A DNA stretch of 6,155 bases from Pseudomonadota bacterium (lineage in GTDB: Bacteria > Pseudomonadota > Gammaproteobacteria > Pseudomonadales > Azotimanducaceae): the NCBI GenBank assembly GCA_009936895.1, contig JAACDS010000074.1:1-6155 (forward strand). Reading direction: 5' to 3'. The notes under the pieces were generated by a model. The model ran no database searches, was not told where the DNA came from, and was given only the letters and a program-made list of their open reading frames with translations. Of the stretch, positions 1-5,645 are shown piece by piece. Numbering within the stretch: position 1 is the stretch's first letter; the number at the start of each line of letters is the position of its first letter. Position numbers and translations under genes: made by a program.

Positions 1-300
1 ATTTTGCGCAGCAAAATGGCCAGCCGAAACGTCGATAGCCGATCTCTGGTGTCTGGCGACGTAGAAGGTGCCGGCAAGGTAAAGCGTCAGCGATTGACCA
101 TGGCTCAGGGGTTGGATAAGGACAACGCACGCTTGGTCACCAAGGTGTTGAAAGAGTCCAAGCTAAAGATCCAGAGCCAAATTAACGGCGATAAAGTGCG
201 GGTGACCGGGAAGAAGCGGGATGATCTGCAACAGGCCATGGCTGCGCTCAAGGCAAGCGACTTAAACATTCCACTGCAGTACAACAACTTTCGTGATTGA
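1..300 (+). CDS. yajQ: YajQ family nucleotide-binding protein, C-terminal part (5' end outside window)
   Basis: The frame is open from the first base to the TGA at 298-300 and gives about 99 residues. They match the C-terminal part of YajQ (DUF520) as I remember the E. coli protein: an ILRSKM segment, a KQ/KRQ...GLDKDNA helix, then SKLKIQSQINGDKVRVTGK, RDDLQQAMA and the terminal PLQYNNFRD, close to the E. coli ending (PFQFKNFRD). Full-length YajQ is about 160 residues, so roughly 60 N-terminal residues lie to the left. The TTG at 4 is not a plausible start because family similarity continues upstream of it. YajQ proteins are small cytoplasmic proteins with two ferredoxin-like folds that bind nucleotides. 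Cyclic di-GMP binding is reported for some homologues, but it cannot be judged from this fragment. The ampG gene starts about 50 bases downstream on the same strand with no terminator between, so the two may be co-transcribed. Confidence 0.93.
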   Translation: MLRSKMASRNVDSRSLVSGDVEGAGKVKRQRLTMAQGLDKDNARLVTKVLKESKLKIQSQINGDKVRVTGKKRDDLQQAMAALKASDLNIPLQYNNFRD

Positions 301-351
301 TCCCAGCGGTCTGCGCATGCGGTGTCAGATCCGATTTATAGAGAGCCTTCG

Positions 352-1605
352 ATGAATGCTATCGGTTCCATACGACGCATCTTAATGGATCGTCGCATGG
401 TGATCTGTATGGCTACAGGCTTTGCCTCGGGTCTGCCCCTGTTCATTATTATGCAATTGATCCCAGCGTGGTTGCGTCTTGAGGGTGTGTCTCTGACGGC
501 CATCGGGTTTTTCACCGCGGTGCAGTACCCCTATGTGCTCAAGTTTCTTTGGGCACCCGTGGTCGAACGCTTTCCGCTGACGGGTCTGGGCCGGCGTCGG
601 AGCTGGATGCTGCTGACCCAAATCGCCTTGATCCTGCTCATTGGGTCATTGGGCTTTTGGCGACCCTCAGATGCGATGACCGCGATTGTGGTCATCTCTA
701 TCGGTTTGGCTGTGTTCAGCGCCACTCAGGACATCGTGCTGGATGCCTACCGGCGGGAAATTCTGCATACCGACGGGGAACTCGCCATGGGCAATACGGT
801 GCATGTCCAAGCCTACCGTATCGCCGGTCTCGTGCCCGGGACCTTGGGAATGATTCTCGCCGGCAGCATTGGCTGGGATCTTAATTTTATGATCATGGCA
901 GCCTTCATGAGTGTCGGTGTGGCCTTGGCGCTTATGATTGGAGAGCCTCAAAGTTCCGATAGCCCTCCCCAGAGCCTGTGGCAGGCCACAGTTATACCCT
1001 TTCAAGAGTTTTTTCAACGTCGGGCACTAGGGCCAGCACTGGCGGTACTTGCGTTCATGGTGTTCTATAAGTTGGGTGACAACATGGCCACGGCCTTGGC
1101 GACACCTTTCTATCTAGACATGGGCTTTAGTCCGGAAACGATCGGACTGGTCGCGAAAGGAGTGTCGCTTTGGGCGGTCATTGTTGGCAGCGTGATTGGT
1201 GCCTTTGTGGTCGCCGCCATTGGTATCAATCGGTCGCTGTGGATATTCGGCGTGGTGCAAATGGTCACAATTTTGGGCTTTGTTTGGCTTTCCCTTGCGG
1301 GCAGTGATCCCTGGGTACTTGGTGCGGTGATCGCCGGTGAGTATGTGGGTGTTGGCATGGGTACTTCAGCTTCAGTGGCGTTTATCGCCAGAGAAACGTC
1401 CCGTCTAGCCGTGGCAACCCAGTTCGCGCTCTTTACCGCCCTCGCCTCGCTGCCACGGGTGGTGTCGTCTAGCTTCAGCGGCCTGATTGTCGATAGCATC
1501 GGCTGGACCAGTTTTTTTTATCTCAGCACCCTACTGGCCATTCCTGGACTGCTGCTGTTGTTCTGGGTAGCCCCGTTTAACGCTAAGTACGAACCTCAAA
1601 GCTAG
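352..1605 (+). CDS. ampG: AmpG-type muropeptide MFS transporter
   Basis: This is a 417-residue, strongly hydrophobic protein of the major facilitator superfamily with roughly 12 predicted membrane helices. AmpG imports GlcNAc-anhydroMurNAc (peptides) across the inner membrane for cell-wall recycling, and in some bacteria this feeds ampC beta-lactamase induction. Visible family motifs are GFASGLP (23-29), KFLWAPVVER (64-73), GRRRSW in the cytoplasmic loop (80-85), ATQDIVLDAYR (124-134), FYKLGDNMA (238-246) and ATQFALFTALAS (355-366). I chose the ATG at 352 because GAGAG at 341-345 is a suitably spaced Shine-Dalgarno site. A GTG at 322 would add ten residues but has no ribosome-binding site. 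The protein is shorter than E. coli AmpG (about 490 residues) and much shorter than the Pseudomonas protein, mainly at the C-terminus, where only about ten polar residues follow the last helix. Its stop codon overlaps the stop of the convergent ATL gene. Confidence 0.88.
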   Translation: MNAIGSIRRILMDRRMVICMATGFASGLPLFIIMQLIPAWLRLEGVSLTAIGFFTAVQYPYVLKFLWAPVVERFPLTGLGRRRSWMLLTQIALILLIGSLGFWRPSDAMTAIVVISIGLAVFSATQDIVLDAYRREILHTDGELAMGNTVHVQAYRIAGLVPGTLGMILAGSIGWDLNFMIMAAFMSVGVALALMIGEPQSSDSPPQSLWQATVIPFQEFFQRRALGPALAVLAFMVFYKLGDNMATALATPFYLDMGFSPETIGLVAKGVSLWAVIVGSVIGAFVVAAIGINRSLWIFGVVQMVTILGFVWLSLAGSDPWVLGAVIAGEYVGVGMGTSASVAFIARETSRLAVATQFALFTALASLPRVVSSSFSGLIVDSIGWTSFFYLSTLLAIPGLLLLFWVAPFNAKYEPQS

Positions 1606-1910
1606 GTTTGCCAGTGACAGGCTCGGATGACCCGGTCTCCTGTGAACGTAACGCCCTCCTGCCGCAGTCGCCGTTTTTGCTCTCTCATACGATCGCTATT
1701 TCGAGGCGCGATGTGCAGCGAGGCGTTGACCACACGGTGCCAAGGTAAGGACGTATTCTGTGGCAGTTTTCCGAGCGTCGTGCCAACAAAACGAGCATAT
1801 CCCGGAAGCCCTGCGAGTGTGGCGATTTGTCCGTAGCTCGCCACCTGGCCGCTGGGTATGCTGGCGACAATCTGCCAAATGCGCTCCGCTTTTGACAGTT
1901 CTTCAGGCAC
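1602..1910 (-). CDS. Alkyltransferase-like (ATL) DNA-damage-binding protein, MGMT fold without catalytic Cys
   Basis: From the GTG at 1910 this encodes 102 residues covering the DNA-binding domain of O6-alkylguanine-DNA alkyltransferases. In order: IWQIVASIPSG (11-21), SYGQIA (25-30), LAGLPGYARFVG (32-43) with the Arg (R40) that flips the damaged base, then LPWHRVV (55-61). The active-site PCHRV of true alkyltransferases reads PWHRV here, with Trp at position 57. That is the hallmark of ATL proteins (E. coli YbaZ, yeast Atl1, Vibrio ATL), which bind O6-alkylguanine and recruit nucleotide excision repair instead of removing the alkyl group. Length fits the family core (about 100 residues). The frame stays open upstream to an ATG at 2042 (and 2018), but those starts would run into the divergent fxsA gene and add unconserved, Ser/Lys-rich sequence, so I prefer GTG 1910. 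No clear Shine-Dalgarno site supports any start. The 3' end overlaps ampG by four bases. Confidence 0.87.
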   Translation of the reverse strand: MPEELSKAERIWQIVASIPSGQVASYGQIATLAGLPGYARFVGTTLGKLPQNTSLPWHRVVNASLHIAPRNSDRMREQKRRLRQEGVTFTGDRVIRACHWQT

Positions 1911-1983
1911 ATCGATGGACGAGCCTGGAATTGCGCTGGATTTGCCCTCAGATTTCAAAGCAACGCCGACCGAGCTTTTGCTT

Positions 1984-2442
1984 ATGCCCTGGTTACTCTT
2001 GTTTTTTGCTATGCCCATTATTGAAATGTATCTGCTTATCACCGTAGCTGGCTACATCGATGCCCTGCCCACCATCGGATTGGTGATGTTGACCGCTGTG
2101 ATTGGCGTCACCCTGCTGAGGTATCAAGGACTGGAAACGTTAATGCGCGGCATGCAAAAACTGCGTTCGGGCCATATGCCTGCGCAAGAAGTCGCCGAAG
2201 GGTTGTTGCTGGCGGTAGCCGGTGCATTGATGATTACGCCAGGGTTCGTCACCGATGCCATCGGTTTTTTGATCCTTTTCCCGCCGACCCGATTGGTGAT
2301 CGCACACATGATGCTGGCCCGGGTGCAAACGCACGGTTTCCAGGGACCGGGAAACACCCATCAGCAGACTTCGGCGAACCATTCCGGGCACGCAGACAAG
2401 CCGCGAACCCTAGAGGGTGAATATCAGCGCAAGGACGACTGA
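1984..2442 (+). CDS. fxsA: FxsA family inner-membrane protein
   Basis: This 152-residue membrane protein resembles FxsA (YjeG). E. coli FxsA was named because its overproduction suppresses F-plasmid exclusion of phage T7; its normal role is unclear. Visible are the N-terminal helix MPWLLLFFAMPIIEMYLL with the family's acidic residue (E14), a second helix around 27-45, the RYQG turn (46-49), and the conserved TPGFVTDAIGFLILFPPTR block (85-103). A polar tail (about 112-152) follows, rich in His, Gln and Asn, ending LEGEYQRKDD; a GEY-type ending is common in the family as I recall. The ATG at 1984 begins exactly where known FxsA proteins begin. The frame is open further left to 1858, but that stretch is antisense to the ATL gene. 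Only a weak GAG precedes the start. It sits directly upstream of groES, a linkage also seen in Pseudomonas, but the groES promoter is separate. Confidence 0.9.
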   Translation: MPWLLLFFAMPIIEMYLLITVAGYIDALPTIGLVMLTAVIGVTLLRYQGLETLMRGMQKLRSGHMPAQEVAEGLLLAVAGALMITPGFVTDAIGFLILFPPTRLVIAHMMLARVQTHGFQGPGNTHQQTSANHSGHADKPRTLEGEYQRKDD

Positions 2443-2516
2443 TGGACGCTTCATCTAACCGTCTTCGACGTTGATGCGAAAAACCGCAAAAATTTGCCTG
2501 ATTCCATACTGAAGGT

Positions 2517-2545
2517 CTTGAAAACACGAGTGTCGCCTCTATTAT
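2517..2545 (+). promoter_or_regulatory. groESL promoter (sigma-70 type, -35 also fits sigma-32)
   Basis: TTGAAA (2518-2523) and TATTAT (2540-2545) are separated by 16 bases, each one mismatch from the sigma-70 consensus. Transcription would start near 2552. The -35 read with its preceding base is CTTGAAA (2517-2523), identical to the core of the sigma-32 (RpoH) -35 box. The sigma-32 -10 match (a C-rich CCTCTATT at 2536-2543) is only partial. The position immediately before the CIRCE operator and in front of the chaperonin operon supports the call. Confidence 0.75.
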
Positions 2546-2554
2546 GCACTCGCG

Positions 2555-2581
2555 CTAGCACTCTTATGGTGTGAGTGCTAA
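2555..2581. promoter_or_regulatory. CIRCE operator (HrcA binding site)
   Basis: CTAGCACTC (2555-2563), nine bases, GAGTGCTAA (2573-2581). The consensus is TTAGCACTC-N9-GAGTGCTAA, so only the first base differs, and spacing is exact. CIRCE is the operator of the heat-shock repressor HrcA, whose activity depends on GroEL, giving feedback on chaperonin level. It begins about three bases after the predicted transcription start, where bound HrcA would block initiation, and it would also form a 5' hairpin in the mRNA. hrcA itself is not in the window. Confidence 0.95.
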
Positions 2582-2692
2582 CGCGTTAATCTGCCGGTTG
2601 AGGCGCTGGTTCTGGGAATACTCAGTAAACAAAGAATCAGCCCGGGCATGAGAAAACGCATTTAAATTGGAGTAACTGGGAGACCAAAGTTC

Positions 2693-2983
2693 ATGAATAT
2701 TCGACCCTTACACGACCGAGTCGTTGTGCGCCGGTTGGAAGAAGAAACCACCAGCGCCGGTGGCATCGTTCTTCCCGATTCTGCGACAGAGAAGCCTTCA
2801 CAAGGGGAAATCCTTGCTGCAGGGCCAGGCAAGGCTACGGACAGTGGTGATGTGCGGGCACTCGACGTAAAAGTTGGTGACAAGATCATCTTCGGTCAGT
2901 ACGCGGGCAGCACCGTAAAGATTGACGGTGAAGAACTGCTGATCCTGAGCGAAAGCGAAATTTTCGGCGTTTTGGAAGGGTAG
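2693..2983 (+). CDS. groES: Co-chaperonin GroES (Hsp10)
   Basis: This 96-residue protein has the length and sequence of GroES. It begins MNIRPLHDRVVVRR, followed by the mobile loop (about 17-32) with GGIVL (23-27), whose Ile-Val-Leu docks on the GroEL apical domain. Then come the GEILAAGPGK segment and LDVKVGDKIIFGQYAG, and the end is EELLILSESEIFGVLEG. GroES forms the seven-subunit lid that closes the GroEL chamber and triggers the folding cycle in the cytoplasm. The ATG at 2693 is preceded by GGGAGA (2678-2683). It is the first gene of a two-gene operon, 55 bases ahead of groEL, controlled by the promoter and CIRCE operator about 110-175 bases upstream. The mRNA leader is therefore rather long (about 140 nt). 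Nothing is missing or unusual in the protein. Confidence 0.98.
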   Translation: MNIRPLHDRVVVRRLEEETTSAGGIVLPDSATEKPSQGEILAAGPGKATDSGDVRALDVKVGDKIIFGQYAGSTVKIDGEELLILSESEIFGVLEG

Positions 2984-3038
2984 ACCTTCACCAAAACGAT
3001 ACGAATAAGAGTCAGACACGATTAAGAGGAATTAAGCG

Positions 3039-4679
3039 ATGAGCGCTAAAGACGTAAAATTTGGAGATGATGCCCGCATTGAAATGCTGGAAGGCGTTAA
3101 TGTCCTAGCGAATGCGGTCAAGGTGACCCTGGGTCCTAAGGGCCGAAATGTGGTTTTAGATAAAGCCTTTGGTTCGCCGACGGTAACCAAGGACGGAGTA
3201 TCAGTAGCAAAAGAAATCGAGCTGAAAGATAAGTTCCAAAACATGGGCGCGCAGATGGTGAAGACTGTTGCGAGCCAGACCTCTGATGAGGCCGGTGATG
3301 GCACTACCACAGCCACGGTGCTGGCCCAAGCAATTTTGCAGGAGGGTCTGAAGTCTGTTGCCGCGGGCATGAACCCGATGGACCTCAAGCGTGGCATAGA
3401 CAAAGCTTTTGCCTCGGCTGTACAACACATTCAAGGCTTGGCTACCCCATGTGAAGATTCAAAGGCCATCGCTCAGGTAGGCACGATCTCTGCAAACAGC
3501 GACACCGCTGTTGGAGAAATTATTGCGGAAGCAATGGAAAAGGTCGGCAAAGAAGGCGTGATCACCGTTGAAGAGGGCTCTGGTCTAGAAAACGAGCTTG
3601 ACGTCGTTGAAGGCATGCAGTGTGACCGCGGTTATCTGTCCCCTTACTTCATCAATAACCAAGACAACATGGCCGCGGAGCACGATGATCCTTTCATTCT
3701 GTTGTGCGACAAGAAGATCTCAAACATTCGCGATCTGCTACCCGTATTGGAAAACGTTGCCAAGGCCGGTCGTCCGTTGGTTGTTATCGCAGAAGACATC
3801 GAAGGCGAAGCATTGGCTACTCTCGTTGTGAACAACATGCGCGGTATCGTGAAAGTGGCTGCAGCTAAGGCCCCCGGTTTTGGTGATCGCCGCAAAGCGA
3901 TGTTGCAAGACATCGCAATTTTGACCGGTGCCACCGTCATTTCTGAAGAAGTAGGCCTGACCCTGGAAGGCGCGACTTTGGAAGACTTGGGTACTGCGAA
4001 GCGCGTGTCTTCCACGAAAGAGAACACCACGATTGTCGATGGTGCTGGTGAGAAAGACGATATTTCAGGTCGCATCAAGCAGATCCGTCAGGAAATTGAA
4101 GACACATCATCCGACTACGATCGCGAAAAGCTGCAAGAGCGTTTGGCCAAGCTGGCTGGTGGTGTTGCCGTGATCAAGGTTGGCGCGCCAACCGAAGTGG
4201 AAATGAAAGAGAAGAAAGCCCGCGTTGAAGACGCGCTGCACTCCACACGCGCGGCAGTCGAAGAAGGCGTGGTTCCTGGTGGCGGTGTGACACTGGTTCG
4301 GGCGATTGCGGCAGCAGAGGCGACGGTGGGTGATAACGAAGATCAAAACGTCGGCATCGCCTTGGCCGTTCGCGCCATGAGCGCGCCATTGCGTCAGATT
4401 GCGACCAACGCTGGTGTTGAAGGCGCGGTTGTTCTGGACAAAGTCTCCGCTCTGTCTGGCAATGACGGCTATAACGCGGCCACCGGCGAATACGGTGACA
4501 TGTTGGCCATGGGTATTTTGGACCCCGCCAAGGTGACTCGTACTGCGCTGCAGGCGGCATCAAGCGTGGCGGGTCTGATGATCACCACCGAAGCCATGGT
4601 TAGCGAATTGCCCGCGGAAGACGGCCCAGCTGGCGGCGGCATGCCTGGCGGAATGCCCGACATGGGCGGCATGATGTAA
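3039..4679 (+). CDS. groEL: Chaperonin GroEL (Hsp60)
   Basis: This is a full-length 546-residue GroEL (E. coli 548), the subunit of the double seven-membered ring that folds non-native proteins with ATP and GroES. The nucleotide-binding and catalytic features are in canonical places: TLGPKGRNVVLD (30-41), Asp52 in TKDGVSVAKEIE, Asp87 in AGDGTTTATVLAQ, and Asp398 in the VEDALHST segment, the residue needed for ATP hydrolysis. GVVPGGG follows, and the flexible tail contains Gly-Gly-Met repeats (GGGMPGGMPDMGGMM, 532-546). Cys138 is conserved. The ATG at 3039 has a good Shine-Dalgarno site, AGAGGA at 3025-3030. The gene is the second of the groESL operon and is followed 22 bases later by a strong terminator. 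It is probably the housekeeping copy; whether others exist cannot be seen here. Confidence 0.99.
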   Translation: MSAKDVKFGDDARIEMLEGVNVLANAVKVTLGPKGRNVVLDKAFGSPTVTKDGVSVAKEIELKDKFQNMGAQMVKTVASQTSDEAGDGTTTATVLAQAILQEGLKSVAAGMNPMDLKRGIDKAFASAVQHIQGLATPCEDSKAIAQVGTISANSDTAVGEIIAEAMEKVGKEGVITVEEGSGLENELDVVEGMQCDRGYLSPYFINNQDNMAAEHDDPFILLCDKKISNIRDLLPVLENVAKAGRPLVVIAEDIEGEALATLVVNNMRGIVKVAAAKAPGFGDRRKAMLQDIAILTGATVISEEVGLTLEGATLEDLGTAKRVSSTKENTTIVDGAGEKDDISGRIKQIRQEIEDTSSDYDREKLQERLAKLAGGVAVIKVGAPTEVEMKEKKARVEDALHSTRAAVEEGVVPGGGVTLVRAIAAAEATVGDNEDQNVGIALAVRAMSAPLRQIATNAGVEGAVVLDKVSALSGNDGYNAATGEYGDMLAMGILDPAKVTRTALQAASSVAGLMITTEAMVSELPAEDGPAGGGMPGGMPDMGGMM

Positions 4680-4690
4680 GCGACGCTTAC
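4676..4690. repeat. Inverted repeat over the groEL stop codon
   Basis: GTAAGCG and CGCTTAC flank a single A, a perfect seven-base inverted repeat containing the TAA stop (4677-4679). As RNA only about five pairs could form because of the tight loop. It lies seven bases before the A-tract of the groEL terminator. Function unknown; it may be chance. Confidence 0.5.
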
Positions 4691-4696
4691 GCTCAG

Positions 4697-4732
4697 AAAA
4701 GCCCGCAAATCGTCGATTTGCGGGTTTTTTTT
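4697..4732 (+). terminator. Intrinsic terminator of groESL
   Basis: CCCGCAAATCG (4702-4712) and its exact complement (4714-4724) form a GC-based stem with a small loop, followed by eight T residues (4725-4732) and preceded by AAAA (4697-4700) that can extend the stem. This is a strong rho-independent terminator in the groEL direction. On the other strand only four T residues follow, so reverse termination would be weaker. Confidence 0.93.
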
Positions 4733-4744
4733 GCTTCGATGTTC

Positions 4745-4783
4745 GGCCGCTTCGAGCGGCCCCGCGGCATCCGAATTGCCGCG
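4745..4783. repeat. Two adjacent GC-rich hairpins downstream of groEL
   Basis: First hairpin: GGCCGCT (4745-4751), loop TCG, AGCGGCC (4755-4761). Second: CGCGGCA (4763-4769), seven-base loop, TGCCGCG (4777-4783). Both have perfect seven-base stems and are one base apart. Neither is followed by a T-tract, so they are not standard terminators. They lie between the groEL terminator and the next gene. They could be a dispersed extragenic repeat or a protein-binding site; the sequence does not decide. Confidence 0.6.
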
Positions 4784-4876
4784 CCTTCCCAAAGTTGTCT
4801 GACGCTAATGCTGGTACCGGTGTGGCTGTTTAGCTATCCTTTCCGCGAACTTTCAAACTATGGGTAAGGGAATTCT

Positions 4877-5527
4877 ATGGACATGATGTTTATCGATTAT
4901 TTGGCGCGATTTGGGCACGTGTTGTTCGGTGTCACATGGATTGGCCTACTGTATTACTTCAACTTTGTACAAACGGAATATTTCAAAGAAGCCGAACCGG
5001 CTGCTCGCGTTGATGCGTTTTCTAAGCTTGCACCTCGCGCGCTGTGGTGGTTCCGCTGGGGTGCCATGGGTACGTTCCTGACCGGTGTCATCTTGCTGGG
5101 TTATCGTCATACGGGTTTAACCGCTGACATCACTGTTGGCGCACTGATGGGTACGCTGATGTTTTTGAATGTCTGGCTGATCATTTGGCCAAATCAAAAA
5201 ATCATCGTGGAGTCCAATCAGGGTGTTCAGGCGGGTAACGAGCCAAACCCTGATGCAGCAGCGGCTGCACCGAAGGCAGCCCTGGCTTCTCGTACGAATA
5301 CGCTTTTCTCTATGCCAATGCTGTATCTCATGGGGTCAAGCGCCCACCTGTCAAGCGGCAGCTTAGCCTCGAGCACTACTGCGGTATGGATCTGTGTTGC
5401 GATTGTTGCGGCACTGGAAGCCAACGCAATATTTGGTAAGCAAGGCCCATTAACGACAGTTCGCGGCGTTATTCATTGTGGATTGGCTCTGACCGTTGTC
5501 TTAGTGGCGATTCTAAACTTCTTATAA
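4877..5527 (+). CDS. PuuD/DUF989-like integral membrane protein (urate hydroxylase N-terminal domain, stand-alone)
   Basis: This 216-residue membrane protein has about five to six hydrophobic segments (near 9-31, 58-76, 84-104, 143-158, 167-186 and 194-215). It resembles the membrane domain of the bacterial urate hydroxylase PuuD (Urate_ox_N/DUF989). Recognisable parts are FGHVLFGVTWIGLLYYFNFVQ with His14 (12-32), APRALWWFRWGAMGT (52-66), WPNQK (104-108), and SRTNTLFSMPMLYLMGSSAHL with His157 (138-158). An Ala/Pro-rich loop (about 120-136) separates the halves. Full PuuD proteins are about 400 residues and end in a cytochrome c domain. No CXXCH motif occurs here and the gene stops after the last helix. 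Urate hydroxylation is therefore not assured, and no purine-breakdown genes are nearby. The ATG at 4877 follows AAGGGA (4866-4871); ATGs at 4883 and 4886 are alternatives. I see no convincing promoter in the 140 bases upstream. A strong terminator follows, so it is probably monocistronic. Confidence 0.72.
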   Translation: MDMMFIDYLARFGHVLFGVTWIGLLYYFNFVQTEYFKEAEPAARVDAFSKLAPRALWWFRWGAMGTFLTGVILLGYRHTGLTADITVGALMGTLMFLNVWLIIWPNQKIIVESNQGVQAGNEPNPDAAAAAPKAALASRTNTLFSMPMLYLMGSSAHLSSGSLASSTTAVWICVAIVAALEANAIFGKQGPLTTVRGVIHCGLALTVVLVAILNFL

Positions 5528-5555
5528 TCGGCCGTTTCGCACGACGTAAAGACAT

Positions 5556-5586
5556 AGGCCCGTCAGGAAACTGATGGGCCTTTTTT
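5556..5586 (+). terminator. Intrinsic terminator after the PuuD-like gene
   Basis: AGGCCCGTCAG (5556-5566), a GAAA tetraloop, and CTGATGGGCCT (5571-5581) form an 11-pair stem with one G-U wobble, running into six T residues (5581-5586). It lies 28 bases after the stop codon, in the gap between two convergent genes. The reverse strand lacks a T-tract, so it is directed at the plus-strand gene. Confidence 0.93.
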
Positions 5587-5645
5587 ATGATTTCCGTAGA
5601 CTGTTGTTGCGTTGACCACCGCTCTGTCACATTAGGATGCCAGCT

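Noticed and set aside
667..1499. Antisense open frames of 116 and 129 codons within ampG (667-1017 and 1110-1499)
   Set aside because: They lie wholly opposite a well-supported transporter gene, show no recognisable domains, and look like codon-bias shadows.
1858..1983. A longer fxsA starting at the ATG at 1858
   Set aside because: The extra 42 residues are antisense to the conserved ATL domain and have no counterpart in FxsA proteins, which begin at the MPWLL helix.
2443..2516. A terminator for fxsA
   Set aside because: Only short, imperfect hairpins (for example CGTC-TTC-GACG at 2460-2470) without a T-tract are visible, so fxsA transcripts may read into groESL.
2648..2665. Five-codon leader peptide (MRKRI) before groES
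   Set aside because: There is no ribosome-binding site and it is too short to tell from chance; mentioned only as part of the leader finding.
4174..4563. A 129-codon open frame on the minus strand inside groEL
   Set aside because: It is antisense to certain groEL coding sequence, its translation is Arg/Pro-rich low-complexity, and it matches no family I recognise. Other antisense frames at 3032-3430, 3644-4078 and 4469-4792 fall for the same reason.
4784..4876. Promoter for the PuuD-like gene
   Set aside because: TTGTCT at 4795-4800 resembles a -35 box, but no acceptable -10 box occurs at 16-18 bases spacing, so I did not annotate one.
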